NCBI RefSeq assembly: GCF_000213785.1
Contig: NC_015557.1
Location: forward strand, 310,001 to 374,000
Source: Hydrogenobaculum sp. 3684
Lineage (GTDB): Bacteria > Aquificota > Aquificia > Aquificales > Aquificaceae
DNA length: 64,000 nt
Direction of reading: 5' to 3'
Shown here: piece by piece, positions 54,390 to 63,891 of the stretch
Layout: each line of letters starts with the position of its first letter
Position numbering within the stretch: the stretch's first letter is position 1
Translations under genes and position numbers: made by a program
The notes under the pieces: generated by a model
Told to the model about the DNA's origin: nothing
What the model saw: the letters and a program-made list of their open reading frames with translations, nothing else
The model's database searches: none

Positions 54390-54700
54390 TAGAACCATAG
54401 CATACTTGTCAGAGTTAAAGTTGGGTTGTAAATCTTCTAATAAGCCTTGTGGCTAATGGATACTCTGAGAGCAAGATATAGTCTACCTTGAATAATTTGG
54501 GTCTTTATCTCAAAACCAGAGAATTATAAGAAATAGCTATTTTTTAGTGTGCCAAAGGCATTTCTTACACTACCAGTGCCTGTTCCCTTGTCAACCCACG
54601 ACAAGTCTGCCACGCTATAAGTAAAATGCAATACCATCGCTCTAGTGTGCTTTAGCATTTCTTAAATCTTTTAGGTGGCTTTGAAACAGTGGCAGACTTG
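54390..54700. repeat. Degenerate dispersed-repeat material (copy D)
   Basis: Scattered matches to the repeat family: AGCATACTTGTCAG near 54399, TAGTGTGCCAAAGGCATTTCTTAC near 54547 (compare TAGTGTGCCAAGGGCATTTCTTAC at 56392), ACGACAAGTCTGCCACGC near 54598, and CAGTGGCAGACTTGTCC near 54688. They are in mixed orientation and interrupted. No gene is supported in 53845-54779. Confidence 0.5.
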
Positions 54701-54779
54701 TCCTGTTTTTTAGCTCTGAAATGCGGTCCAACCGCTCTGCTGCGATTCTTTAAATAAATATCCTTGTCTAGAGATTTTT

Positions 54780-54980
54780 TCAATAAGTGGAGTTCTGCAA
54801 ATATTCAACAGGAGATTTTGTTATTAGATACAAAATTATTGACAAGTCTCTATCTAAATTTTTCTTATGCTTATCTATAACCACTATATTTGAATACCCT
54901 GCTTCTTTTAAAAATGCCACAAGATTTTGATCCACAAGCCCAGCACCACCTGGAAGGACTATTTTGTTGTATTTTTCCAT
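54780..54980 (-). pseudogene. N-terminal fragment of a nucleotide-sugar epimerase-like gene
   Basis: A 66-residue frame starting KIVLPGGAGLVDQNLVAFLKEAGY, the Gly-rich Rossmann start (GGAG-x2-x2-NLV) of NAD-dependent epimerase/dehydratase proteins, followed by VVIDKHKKNLD. Intact enzymes have about 300 residues; after about 45 residues the similarity ends and unrelated sequence follows. It is a truncated relic 12 bases after the mscS gene. Confidence 0.6.
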
Positions 54981-54992
54981 ATGAAAACTATA

Positions 54993-56105
54993 TCAACTTT
55001 CGTCTTTTATTATTACATTTATCGTCTGATATGGTATTTCTATGTTTTCTTCCTCAAATCGCTTTTTTATGGCTTTTATAAGCTCGTGGACTATAAAATA
55101 TTGCTTTTGAAACTCTTTTACTACTCTTACTACAAGAATTAACTCTATGCCAGAACTACCAAAAGATCTATATCTTACGACTGGCTCATAGCTTTTGTCT
55201 GCACTTTCTACTTTGTTTACAACCTCTTTTGCTATTTCTATAAGAAGTTTTTCTACTCTTTCAAGATTTTCTTTATAACCCACAGAAAAAGAGAACACCA
55301 CTGACATATGTTCGTAAGTGAGGTTATAGTTTGTAATGACAGAAGATGTGAGTTTTGAGTTTGGCACCGCTATAATGTTTTTAGAAAGAGTTCTTATATG
55401 AGTAGTATGCCAATGTATATCTTTTACATAACCCTCGTATTCGTCAAACTTTATATAATCCCCTACTCTTATATTTTTACTAACCAGTATATAAAACCCA
55501 GATAATAAGTTTGATAGGGTATCCCGAACGACAAAACCTATTACTGCTGTACCAACTCCTAAGGTTGTAATAAGAGTAGTTATAGAGATTCCTATAATTT
55601 GAAAAGCTATAAAAAGCCCGATAATGAAAACAAATAACACTATCAAATCTTTTAATATGGGAGAATTTAATTCATCGGTTTCAGGCTTTATAAATAAATC
55701 TATTATCTTTCCTATAATTTTTGAAAGTATCAATCCTATAATTTTTGAAAGTATCAAAAAATTGATAATAACGAAAAAAAATATTATAGTCCTATCTATT
55801 ATTAAATGATGTTTTATTACAACATGATCTTTTTTTGTGATGTAAAGATAATCAGAAAATATATAAGCTACTAAGAAAGCTAACCAAATTCCTATAAGAA
55901 ACGGGCTTATGCTTATTTTGTTGGTGGTTTTAAATCTTTTGAAAACTGCATTTAGAGATATTCCTATTAAAAACCCTATACAAAAGAATAAAATACTCCA
56001 GAAACTAAAACAAAACACCAATAAACCGTATTCTTCTATAATTTTAAAAACGTGGCCCAGGAGCTCTAATAACATTAGGTGTCTGGTGATTGTTATTTTT
56101 TCCAT
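54993..56105 (-). CDS. MscS-family mechanosensitive channel
   Basis: A 370-residue membrane protein with about four to five membrane segments, the last being the pore helix GVGTAVIGFVVRDTLSNLLSGFYILV (about residues 178-203). The MscS beta domain follows (NIRVGDYIKFDEYEGYVKDIHWHTTHIRTLSKNIIAVPNSKL), then an alpha/beta C-terminal domain. It releases solutes during osmotic downshock. An internal duplication, GLILSKIIG repeated within ten residues (about 124-141), is encoded by a DNA duplication near 55690-55760. Confidence 0.85.
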   Translation of the reverse strand: MEKITITRHLMLLELLGHVFKIIEEYGLLVFCFSFWSILFFCIGFLIGISLNAVFKRFKTTNKISISPFLIGIWLAFLVAYIFSDYLYITKKDHVVIKHHLIIDRTIIFFFVIINFLILSKIIGLILSKIIGKIIDLFIKPETDELNSPILKDLIVLFVFIIGLFIAFQIIGISITTLITTLGVGTAVIGFVVRDTLSNLLSGFYILVSKNIRVGDYIKFDEYEGYVKDIHWHTTHIRTLSKNIIAVPNSKLTSSVITNYNLTYEHMSVVFSFSVGYKENLERVEKLLIEIAKEVVNKVESADKSYEPVVRYRSFGSSGIELILVVRVVKEFQKQYFIVHELIKAIKKRFEEENIEIPYQTINVIIKDES

Positions 56106-56269
56106 ACTAATATACTACAAGCTCGCTACACCGTGAACACATACCCACAAAAAAATTATAACACATTACCATAGGACAAGTCTGCCACGATCCACCACCT
56201 CAGAATTCTTTATACCATTACCATAAACTACTTCAGCAGGTGTTCTATAACCTAACGAACAATGAAACT

Positions 56270-56515
56270 GTGGTAGACTTGTAAACCGTGGTAGACTTGT
56301 AGGTCTTACAAAACTGTGGTAGACTTGTAAACCGTGGTAGACTTGTAGGTCTTACAAAGTTGTATTTTTCTATGTACTTCTCCAACACTCTAGTGTGCCA
56401 AGGGCATTTCTTACTATTGCGTGGCATACTTGTCGTATGATAAGTGTATTCTAAAAACATGCTTATCTGAAACGTGCTCACGCACTCTGTGTTCACAGTC
56501 TATCTGAACTTATAC
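56270..56515. repeat. Dispersed intergenic repeat, copy B, with 18-bp and 46-bp tandem repeats
   Basis: The first part holds four 18-base units of GTGGTAGACTTGTAAACC type (starting 56270, 56288, 56316 and 56334), arranged as two 46-base direct copies that each end in TTACAAA. The rest (56352-56515) is the inverse of copy A at 37136-37428, sharing GTATTTTTCTATGTACTTCT, GTGTGCCAAGGGCATTTC, TTACTATTGCGTGGCATACT, GATAAGTGTATTCTA and CTATCTGAACTTATAC. A related ACAAGTCTGCCACGATCC lies at about 56168. No gene is supported in 56106-56562. Confidence 0.78.
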
Positions 56516-56562
56516 AGTGGTTTTCAAAGTAAATGCAAGAAAATGTTTAACAGTTAAATTGC

Positions 56563-57177
56563 CTACTTGAATTTAGGAAGTTTCCATTTTAGCATTATAG
56601 CCAACATCCTTATTGAAAAAACCGATATTACACAAAAAGATGCCGCAAGCGTTATGTTTTTGAAAAACGTTGTTGTAATATAAAAAATAACGGCGCCTAT
56701 GATGCTACAACTAGCGTAAAAGTCATCTTTTAAAACAGATGGTATCTTTCCAAGAAGTATATCGCTTATAACACCCCCACCTACTCCTGTCAGTGTAGCC
56801 AGTATAACAATTCCAAACACGTTTACGCCTGCCTTATAAGCGATCATGGCACCTGTGGTGCTGAAAGCCGACAATCCTACAGCATCTGGTATTAGTATGA
56901 GCATTGAGCTTTCAATACCCTCAAATTTGTAAATAGATATCCCTATCAAAAGCCCTAAAATGGCAAATATCATATTTTCTTTAGATTTAAAAGCTATTGG
57001 AATGGTATTTATTATGACATCTCTTAATATACCGCCCCCAAGGGCTGTGGTGATAGCTAAAACCGTTATACCAAGAAGATCTAAATCCTCTTTTATGGCT
57101 TTTAAAGTACCAGATATCGAAAAGGCTACTATACCAACCAAGTTTATAAAAGAAAAAACTGACCAAAAGTCAATCAT
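56563..57177 (-). CDS. TRIC/UPF0126 family membrane protein (YicG-like)
   Basis: A 204-residue membrane protein with seven predicted helices in two related halves. Each half has the family motif: GGGILRDVI (first) and GGGVISDIL (second). Prokaryotic TRIC proteins form trimeric cation channels; older annotation is UPF0126. It overlaps the end of trmFO by eight bases, so they are co-transcribed. Confidence 0.83.
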   Translation of the reverse strand: MIDFWSVFSFINLVGIVAFSISGTLKAIKEDLDLLGITVLAITTALGGGILRDVIINTIPIAFKSKENMIFAILGLLIGISIYKFEGIESSMLILIPDAVGLSAFSTTGAMIAYKAGVNVFGIVILATLTGVGGGVISDILLGKIPSVLKDDFYASCSIIGAVIFYITTTFFKNITLAASFCVISVFSIRMLAIMLKWKLPKFK

Positions 57178-58465
57178 GTATCTTGTGATGCTCTATAAAC
57201 TTTTTCATATCAAAAAGTGCTCTGTAAGCTTTTAATAATTTTTTATGCTTTTTGGGAGCCTCTATGTCTGGTAAAAGCCCAAAAACTGGATTCATAGGTT
57301 GAAGCTCTCCTTCTTTAGAGCTTATATAGTCTAAGAGCGCTCCTAACATGGTGGTTTTTGGTGGTGTTATAGGTTCTTTGCCTTCTAATTTTAACCATGC
57401 GTTTATACCTGCTATAATACCAGTGGCAGCGGAAGCTGAATAGCCTTCAACACCGGTTATTTGTCCTGCAAAAAGTATGTTTGGATTTTTTCTTAATTCA
57501 AGAGTTGATCTTAAAAGTTTGTTGGATTGTAAGAATGTGTTTCTATGCATAGAGCCAAGTCTTGAGAAAACAGCATTTCTAAGGCAAGGTATAAGCCTGA
57601 ATACTCTTACTTGTTCTTTATAGGTAAGTTTTGTTTGAAATCCCACCAAAGAAAGGGCTTCTCCTTCTTTTGTTTCTTTTCTTAGCTGTACTATTGCATA
57701 TACATCTTTTGATATGTGATGTTTTAAACCTTTTGGGCTCATTGGTCCAAAAACAAGCGTTTCATAACCCCTTGATGCCATTTCTTCTATAGGAAGGCAT
57801 CCTTCAAAGTGCACCACTCTTTCAAAATCTTTGGTGGGTACTTTTTCTGCTTTTAAAAGCTCATTATAAAATATATCGTACTCTTCTTTGGTCATTGTAC
57901 AGTTAAAATAATCATCTCCTTTGTCATATCTAGAACCCCAAAATCCCTTTGAAAAGTCAACGCTTGAAGCTTCTACGATTGGAGCTATCGCATCGTAAAA
58001 GTAAAGATAATCATCTGTTATAAGATTCTTTAAGTATTTTGAAAACTTTTCTGAGGTAAGAGGCCCTGTGGCTACTATATTTAGCTCGTTTTCATCTAGG
58101 CTTTCTACTTCTTCTCTTACAACTTCTATATTTGGATGAGACAATATCGTTTTTGTCATAAAATCTGAAAACTCGTTTCTATCTACCGCCAAAGCGCTTC
58201 CGGCTTTGACATAAGAGTGTTTTGCAGCTTTTATAACAAGGGAGTTTAAAAGTTCCATCTCTTTTTTTAGAAGGCCTGCCCCAGTAGTTATTTCAAAACT
58301 TCCAAGGGTGTTGCTACAAACAAGCTCTCCAAATTTATCCGTTTTGTGAGCCTCTGTAGTAGTTATTGGCCTCATTTCAAAAAGTCTAACTTTTATGCCT
58401 TTGTTTGCTAAAAAATAAGCCGCTTCTGAACCAGCAAGCCCTGCTCCTATGACGTTTACTTTCAT
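57170..58465 (-). CDS. trmFO: Methylenetetrahydrofolate-tRNA-(uracil-5-)-methyltransferase TrmFO
   Basis: A folate- and FAD-dependent enzyme that makes ribothymidine at position 54 of tRNA. The 431 residues start VNVIGAGLAGSEAAYFLANKG (FAD motif) and contain RPITTTEAHKTDKFGELVCSNTLGS, FEGCLPIEEMASRGYETL and GQITGVEGYSASAATGI. It is divergent from the HisZ-like gene; a TAAAAT box (58472-58477 on this strand) is six bases before the ATG. Confidence 0.94.
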   Translation of the reverse strand: MKVNVIGAGLAGSEAAYFLANKGIKVRLFEMRPITTTEAHKTDKFGELVCSNTLGSFEITTGAGLLKKEMELLNSLVIKAAKHSYVKAGSALAVDRNEFSDFMTKTILSHPNIEVVREEVESLDENELNIVATGPLTSEKFSKYLKNLITDDYLYFYDAIAPIVEASSVDFSKGFWGSRYDKGDDYFNCTMTKEEYDIFYNELLKAEKVPTKDFERVVHFEGCLPIEEMASRGYETLVFGPMSPKGLKHHISKDVYAIVQLRKETKEGEALSLVGFQTKLTYKEQVRVFRLIPCLRNAVFSRLGSMHRNTFLQSNKLLRSTLELRKNPNILFAGQITGVEGYSASAATGIIAGINAWLKLEGKEPITPPKTTMLGALLDYISSKEGELQPMNPVFGLLPDIEAPKKHKKLLKAYRALFDMKKFIEHHKIHD

Positions 58466-58493
58466 GTTAATATTTTATGATAAAATAGTTGCT

Positions 58494-59342
58494 GTGAATG
58501 GTTTTTTAGATTTAAAAGCTTCAAAAGTGTTTAAACAATTTATAGTGTTTGCAGAAGAGATATTAAGTGAAAAAGGATATAGTTTTATAAAGCTTCCAAT
58601 GTTTGATAGCTTTTATAATCAAATGAGAACCACCACCAACTACAATGAACTTATCACCATAAGGTCTTCAAAAGAGGTGTTTGTTTTAAGAAGAGATATG
58701 ACTTATCAAGTGGCAAGCTATATAGCTTCTTTAAAAGAAAGAACTTTACCAATAAGGATATATTATGAAGGTGAAGTGTTTTCTTGGGAAAATGAAATAA
58801 AATCCGATTATCAGCTTGGTTTAGAATACATAGGATACGATAAAGACGATGGGATATTTGAAGTAATTGATATTATACATAAGCTTTTAGCATTTTTTAA
58901 CAACGATATTTTCATTTATATAAACGATGAAGCCATACTAAAGGAGCTTCTGTCAAAGTTTGATGATAAACATAAAGAAGATGTAAAATACGCTCTTACA
59001 TCAAAAAATCTAAATACACTTTATAAATATGACCTTGATTGGATGCTTTTGGAAGATGAAAATGTAGTTTTTGAAAAACTAAGCGCTTTTAACATCGATA
59101 GCACTAGGCTCCAAAATGTTTTTTATATTTTAAAAAATAAGTCTTTAAACGTAAGACTTGATATATCAGAGTTAAAATCTATCCCTTACTACGATGGTAT
59201 AACGTTTTCTTTCTATTCCCCAAATCATCCTTTTGCAATAGCCTCTGGTGGTGAATATCAGATTTTAAAAAATATTTATAATTTAGATATAAAAGCGTGC
59301 GGTGGTGCCATATATCTTTCTTCCATATTGGAGAAAATATAA
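58494..59342 (+). CDS. HisZ-like ATP phosphoribosyltransferase regulatory subunit
   Basis: About 282 residues of the class II aminoacyl-tRNA-synthetase-like fold. Motif-2-like features are VFVLRRDMTYQVASYIA and RIYYEGEVFSWE; the C-terminal motif 3 (GGEYQILKNIYN) is weak, and the HisRS anticodon domain is absent, which fits HisZ rather than HisS. HisZ activates short-form HisG. I chose GTG 58494 because TGATAAAAT ends seven bases before it. No his gene is nearby. Confidence 0.7.
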   Translation: MNGFLDLKASKVFKQFIVFAEEILSEKGYSFIKLPMFDSFYNQMRTTTNYNELITIRSSKEVFVLRRDMTYQVASYIASLKERTLPIRIYYEGEVFSWENEIKSDYQLGLEYIGYDKDDGIFEVIDIIHKLLAFFNNDIFIYINDEAILKELLSKFDDKHKEDVKYALTSKNLNTLYKYDLDWMLLEDENVVFEKLSAFNIDSTRLQNVFYILKNKSLNVRLDISELKSIPYYDGITFSFYSPNHPFAIASGGEYQILKNIYNLDIKACGGAIYLSSILEKI

Positions 59343-61385
59343 TTACCTAGATATTGGTACGGTTAGATGCTCTAAGTTAAATACATTAAAAGTCAAAAGA
59401 ACATAATTTATATATTGATTTCTTGTACCATCAAAGTACTCTTGAAAAGACAACGATACAGAATAACATTCTCCGTTGTAAGTTAGGTTTAAATACCTAG
59501 ACACATCGTGTCCACTTATATCATCATGGATTATACCACCGTTTATGTTAAAAGCTTTGTAAGCATAAGATGCGCCGTAGCTTTGCTGATTTAGTGTATA
59601 TTTTCTGTTTATATCTTTTGCTGTGCTATCACCAAGGTAAAAGTTGAACTTTTTAAAATTTACGTTTATATATTGGTTTTCTTCTGGAAATTCATTTTTG
59701 TTAAAATCATAAAAACTATCTATTGTATAAGACAAATTTTGAAAAGGTCTAAATGTTATTGTGGTCCTAAGAGGTAATAGAGGTTTATGCACTATGAGGT
59801 TTGAATTTTGATAACTAGCGGATGTAACAAATGAATTTAGTGAACTAAGATATGTGGGGAAAGCGTACTCTTTTAAAAACGTATAACCATCTTCTAAATA
59901 TACGTTTGCAAAGTTGTAACCGTTGTAAGTAAAAGCGTTGTTTATTTTAAAATCTAAATAATTTTGATTTGACTGGTAATCTTTGTAATCAAATATTGGG
60001 TTGTTGGTATTGTTGATAGGTTGATAGTTGTAAGATAGCTCGTAAAAGTTGTTTATATTTAGGCTTTTAATATGAAAATTTTTGCTAAAAAACGTTTTGT
60101 TTTGAAATAGAACTTGATATGTTGAGGATTTGTAGCCGCTTTGATTTAAGGCTATATACTTTGTACCTAAGAAGTTTATATTTGTGCTGTTGGTAAAAGG
60201 TCCGAGGCTAAGGGTTTTTGTTAGGTTTGGATTTACGATAAGCCTATCTCCTTTTAGTCCATCTTCTCTGTAAAAATATGTGTTTTGAGCACTTATGTTA
60301 TAGTAGATGTTATCAAAAAGAGGATGGTTTTTCCATAAAAAATCTATTTCTGGAAGCCTTTGGAGTGTATAGGCATTTGTGTTTGATGTAGTATCGTAAA
60401 AAAAGTGAAAACTTACATCTGCAAAAAAGTCTTTATTGTCTTTTTCGTAATTTACATAAGAAGTTAAGTAAGGTATAGTCCTCTGGATGGATTTGAAATA
60501 CATATCCTGCATAAAGTAAGGATCTGATATTGTATCTAGCTTAAAATCAATACCGTCGTATCTTCCAAAGATGTCTAATCTGTATCGGTTAGACCTAAAT
60601 GTTGACAAATCTCTACCATACCACCATTCTCCTGGTGTGGAGGGCTCTTTAAAGTAGTATGTGTTGAAATTTATATAATCTTTTTTTGTAAAAGCTTGTC
60701 GATATTGGAAAGAGAGTCCTTCACCTTCGTTGTTTCTGTATTCTGGGGTTATTGTCATGTCTTTATCTTGAGATATTGCAAAATATATGGGTTGTTGATA
60801 TATAAATGCATTGTAGGTATTTGAGCCTATAAGAGGTGGAAGTAAGCCACTTCTTCTTTTGCCTACAGGAAATATGCCGTAAGGTATATAAAGAATAGGT
60901 AGTTTTTTGTAAGCTAAAATGTTTGAATTTGCATATACGTATTTGTTGGTTACTTTTGCACTAAAAACACAAAGACGCAACTTTTTATCCTTTAATTCTT
61001 TATCTATTTTACAAGTGCTTACCACTCCTTTTTTTATAAAATAAACTTTATCATCTTTTGTTATTTTATTAGCTACAAAATATATGTTGTGAAGTTTTCC
61101 GTAAGCGTCTAAAAAGTATCCTTGCTTTGTTGATAGGTTTAGTTTTCCCATTTTACCATAAATGTTTTCCTGATTTACAACGTTGATAAGATGCACATGC
61201 CCAATCAAAGTTATAGTTTTTGAGTTTTTATCGTATATGGCTTTATCACAGTATATCGTATAATCTTCGTAGTATATCACCACATCTTTTTTTGCTATCA
61301 CTTGGTTGTTTGGTTCTTTTATCAAAATATCAGATAGTATCTTTACAGGCTCAGTTCCGTATGATAAAGCTACTATTAAAAGCAA
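59343..61385 (-). CDS. lptD: LptD (OstA) outer-membrane LPS assembly protein
   Basis: A 680-residue outer-membrane protein that inserts LPS into the outer leaflet. A short signal segment (MLLIVALSYG) is followed by an LptA-like domain (DVVIYYEDYTIYCDKAIYDKNSKTITLIGHVHLI, about 35-70) and the barrel start PILYIPYGIFPVGKRRSGLLPP. Alternating aromatic beta strands continue to the end. It lacks the many cysteines of E. coli LptD. Convergent with the HisZ-like gene (no gap) and five bases after the HAD gene. Confidence 0.85.
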   Translation of the reverse strand: MLLIVALSYGTEPVKILSDILIKEPNNQVIAKKDVVIYYEDYTIYCDKAIYDKNSKTITLIGHVHLINVVNQENIYGKMGKLNLSTKQGYFLDAYGKLHNIYFVANKITKDDKVYFIKKGVVSTCKIDKELKDKKLRLCVFSAKVTNKYVYANSNILAYKKLPILYIPYGIFPVGKRRSGLLPPLIGSNTYNAFIYQQPIYFAISQDKDMTITPEYRNNEGEGLSFQYRQAFTKKDYINFNTYYFKEPSTPGEWWYGRDLSTFRSNRYRLDIFGRYDGIDFKLDTISDPYFMQDMYFKSIQRTIPYLTSYVNYEKDNKDFFADVSFHFFYDTTSNTNAYTLQRLPEIDFLWKNHPLFDNIYYNISAQNTYFYREDGLKGDRLIVNPNLTKTLSLGPFTNSTNINFLGTKYIALNQSGYKSSTYQVLFQNKTFFSKNFHIKSLNINNFYELSYNYQPINNTNNPIFDYKDYQSNQNYLDFKINNAFTYNGYNFANVYLEDGYTFLKEYAFPTYLSSLNSFVTSASYQNSNLIVHKPLLPLRTTITFRPFQNLSYTIDSFYDFNKNEFPEENQYINVNFKKFNFYLGDSTAKDINRKYTLNQQSYGASYAYKAFNINGGIIHDDISGHDVSRYLNLTYNGECYSVSLSFQEYFDGTRNQYINYVLLTFNVFNLEHLTVPISR

Positions 61386-61390
61386 AAAAA

Positions 61391-62167
61391 CTAAGATTCT
61401 AAACTTAATAATATCTCCTCCGCTTCTTTTAAAGAGCTTACTATGAAGTCTGGTCTAAAATCGGTTTTTTCTAAATCTTCTTTTTTATATTTACCAGTGG
61501 TAATAAATATAGTCTTTATGCCAAGAGCTTTAGCTCCTATCAAGTCTGTATAAAAATCATCGCTTATTATTACACTATCTTTGTATTCATCGTTGTTTAA
61601 AGCTTTTGATAAAAATAGTTCTGATGGTTTTCCTAAGTTTGGTATATCTTCCTTGTAATCTGTGGCATTTGCTATCATAAAAGCCAAAGAACCAGAACCT
61701 TGAAAATAAAGCCCGTCAGAGTCCTTTACGATTTTGCTGTGATTTATAGGTATTATTTTTGCTTTGTTTAAAAATACTGCTGATATTGCTTTTTTTAACT
61801 TTTCAAAGCTTAGCCGTTTGTCTTGACCTATGATTACACTTTCTACATCTATATCGTCTTTTACCTCTACAAATTTTGATAAATAGGCTTTTAAGTGATC
61901 TGTACCTATTACAAAACAAGAAGATATATCTTTTTCTTTAAGATAATCTGGAAGTATTTTTAAAGGTGTCAGAATATCTTTATCTTCAACGTTTAATCCT
62001 TTTTCGTTTAGTATTTTTACCAGCTCTTCAGGTGGTCTTGTGGAGTTGTTTGATAATATTTTAAAGTTTTTGGTTTTTAAAAAGCTTAAAAACGCTTTTG
62101 AATCTTCAAAAAGGTTGAACTCTTTATCTTTTACCAATACACCATCTAAATCCACTAGTATTTTCAT
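61391..62167 (-). CDS. HAD-superfamily (IIA, NagD-like) phosphatase
   Basis: A 258-residue hydrolase with HAD motif I LVDLDGVLVKD (nucleophile Asp), motif II LSNNSTRPPEEL, a C2-type cap in the middle and motif III/IV in KPSELFLSKAL and VIISDDFYTDLIGAKALGIKT. NagD-like enzymes dephosphorylate sugar or nucleotide phosphates; substrate unknown. It is followed by lptD with five bases between. Confidence 0.82.
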   Translation of the reverse strand: MKILVDLDGVLVKDKEFNLFEDSKAFLSFLKTKNFKILSNNSTRPPEELVKILNEKGLNVEDKDILTPLKILPDYLKEKDISSCFVIGTDHLKAYLSKFVEVKDDIDVESVIIGQDKRLSFEKLKKAISAVFLNKAKIIPINHSKIVKDSDGLYFQGSGSLAFMIANATDYKEDIPNLGKPSELFLSKALNNDEYKDSVIISDDFYTDLIGAKALGIKTIFITTGKYKKEDLEKTDFRPDFIVSSLKEAEEILLSLES

Positions 62168-62190
62168 AGAAAATAGTTTACAATGTTTTT

Positions 62191-62613
62191 ATGGAACTTG
62201 TGGATATTTTTTATAAGAGAGCTATAATGTTTTGGAAAAGTTTTTTAGGTTTAATAACAATATCTTATATAGCGCTTTTGTTGTCTTACTTTATAATAAG
62301 ATTGCCTATAAAACTTCCTCTTGAAATTAGGTTTTATTTGATTGGAGGGGAGATATTTTTGGGTATCATAGTGTTTTTCTTATCTTATTTTGTTAAAAAG
62401 CAATACATACCTGTATCGATTCATGAGCCTTATTGGAGTTATAAAGCTATGAAAGGTTATTTCTGGCCTTATAGCATAGCTTCTGCTCCTTTTTTGTTTG
62501 CTGGGATATTTTACCTTTTAGTGGCTGATTTGATAAGTTTAAGCGTGGGGTTTTTTATAAGCTTTTTACTTATTTTTTATCAAAAGCCCAAAAAAGGTGA
62601 TATAATATACTAA
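62191..62613 (+). CDS. Four-helix membrane protein of unknown function
   Basis: A 140-residue protein with four predicted membrane helices (about residues 14-36, 46-66, 92-110 and 113-131). No recognised family. A TACAAT box (62179-62184) is six bases before the ATG, so it is probably leaderless. Divergent from the HAD gene across 23 bases. Confidence 0.6.
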   Translation: MELVDIFYKRAIMFWKSFLGLITISYIALLLSYFIIRLPIKLPLEIRFYLIGGEIFLGIIVFFLSYFVKKQYIPVSIHEPYWSYKAMKGYFWPYSIASAPFLFAGIFYLLVADLISLSVGFFISFLLIFYQKPKKGDIIY

Positions 62614-62634
62614 CATCAAGCTGGAGGTTTTAAT

Positions 62635-62868
62635 ATGGATAGAAAAGCTATTGAAGAAAAGTTATACAAAGAAGATCATCATTATAGGCATTTAAAGGAC
62701 AAACACGATGAACTAGACAAAGAAATAATGAAAATGGAAAAGCACCATCCTATGACTTATGATTTGGAACTTCAAATAGAAGCTCTCAAAAAAGAAAGGC
62801 TTAAATTAAAAGACGAAATGGAGTTAATTGTTGTAGAATATATGAAAAAGCATGGAGAAGTGGCATGA
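62635..62868 (+). CDS. DUF465 (YdcH-like) helical hairpin protein
   Basis: A 77-residue charged helical protein matching the DUF465/YdcH pattern: HYRHLKDKHDELDKEIMKME, a short turn with HHPM, then LEIQ-like LELQIEALKKERLKLKDEM. Function is unknown in the family. GGAGGT precedes the start; its stop overlaps the leuD ATG by four bases. Confidence 0.8.
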   Translation: MDRKAIEEKLYKEDHHYRHLKDKHDELDKEIMKMEKHHPMTYDLELQIEALKKERLKLKDEMELIVVEYMKKHGEVA

Positions 62869-63362
62869 TTATAAAAGGTAGAATATGGAAGTTTAAAGAC
62901 AATATAGATACAGATCAGATTATACCTGCAAGATATTTAAATACATCAGATCCTTTGGAGCTTGCATCTCACGTAATGGAAGACTCTGAAAAACCAAACT
63001 TTGCGAAAGAGCATCAAGAAGGTGATATCATAGTAGCTGGTAAAAATTTTGGTTCTGGCTCTTCTAGGGAACATGCTCCTATAGCTATAAAGTATGCTGG
63101 TGTACCAGTGGTGGTGGCTAAAAGCTTTGCAAGGATATTTTTTAGAAATGCAATAAACATAGGTCTTCCGATAGTAGAGTGCAAAGAAGCTGTAGATGAA
63201 GCTGAAGATGGAGATATTTTTGAAATAGACCTTGAAAATGGTATAGTAAAAAATGTTACAAAAAATAAAACCTATTCTTCTACTAAATTTCCAGAAGAGC
63301 TTATGGCTATACTAAGAGCTGGTGGGCTGATGGAATATGCAAAATCAAGATTATCTTCTTAA
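62865..63362 (+). CDS. leuD: 3-isopropylmalate dehydratase small subunit
   Basis: The swivelling-domain subunit of the isomerase in leucine synthesis (or of a homoaconitase-type enzyme). The 165 residues contain [39 protein letters not shown] and [18 protein letters not shown]. It is of the short archaeal/thermophilic type. The large subunit is not in this window. It overlaps pyrE by 26 bases. Confidence 0.88.
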   Translation: MIIKGRIWKFKDNIDTDQIIPARYLNTSDPLELASHVMEDSEKPNFAKEHQEGDIIVAGKNFGSGSSREHAPIAIKYAGVPVVVAKSFARIFFRNAINIGLPIVECKEAVDEAEDGDIFEIDLENGIVKNVTKNKTYSSTKFPEELMAILRAGGLMEYAKSRLSS

Positions 63363-63891
63363 GTTAAAAGAACTTATAAAAAAATATTCTCTTTTGGTAG
63401 CAGATGAACCTAAGTTTAAACTAGTTTCTGGTAAGCTTAGTAAGTATTATATAGATTTAAAACAAGTTACCTTTGATCCAGAAGGCATATACATACTTGG
63501 CAACGTTTTGTATGATATGCTAAAACCTTTTGACGTTGATGCTGCAGGTGGACTTACGCTAGGAGCCGATCCTATGGCATATGCGGTTTCAATTATATCC
63601 TTTGAAAAAGGCAGGCCTATAAAACCTTTTGTAGTAAGAAAAGAGCCAAAAGATCACGGCATGGGTAAGCAAATAGAAGGTAAGCTAGAAAACGTTAAAA
63701 ATGTGGCTATATTAGAAGATGTATCTACTACAGGTGGGTCTTCTTTAAAAGCTGCAAACGTTTGCAAAAACGCTTCTTTGAACGTGGTAGGTATATTTAC
63801 CATCGTAGATAGAGAAGAAGGCGCCAAAGAAAATATAGAAAAGGAAGGTTTTAAATTTTATTCTGTGTTTAAATTATCTGAGCTTTTGTGA
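63337..63891 (+). CDS. pyrE: Orotate phosphoribosyltransferase
   Basis: A type I PRTase of pyrimidine synthesis that joins PRPP to orotate. The 184 residues show the PRPP motif VAILEDVSTTGGSSLKAA (about residues 124-141), the catalytic loop FVVRKEPKDHGMGKQIEG and SGKLSKYYIDLKQVTFDPEG near the start. The stop overlaps the GTG of the tlyA-type gene. Confidence 0.92.
   Translation: MQNQDYLLKLKELIKKYSLLVADEPKFKLVSGKLSKYYIDLKQVTFDPEGIYILGNVLYDMLKPFDVDAAGGLTLGADPMAYAVSIISFEKGRPIKPFVVRKEPKDHGMGKQIEGKLENVKNVAILEDVSTTGGSSLKAANVCKNASLNVVGIFTIVDREEGAKENIEKEGFKFYSVFKLSELL

Noticed and set aside
53845-54779. Hidden genes in the 0.9-kb gap
   Set aside because: Only short frames with no ribosome site or recognisable similarity; the content is repeats and AT-rich sequence.
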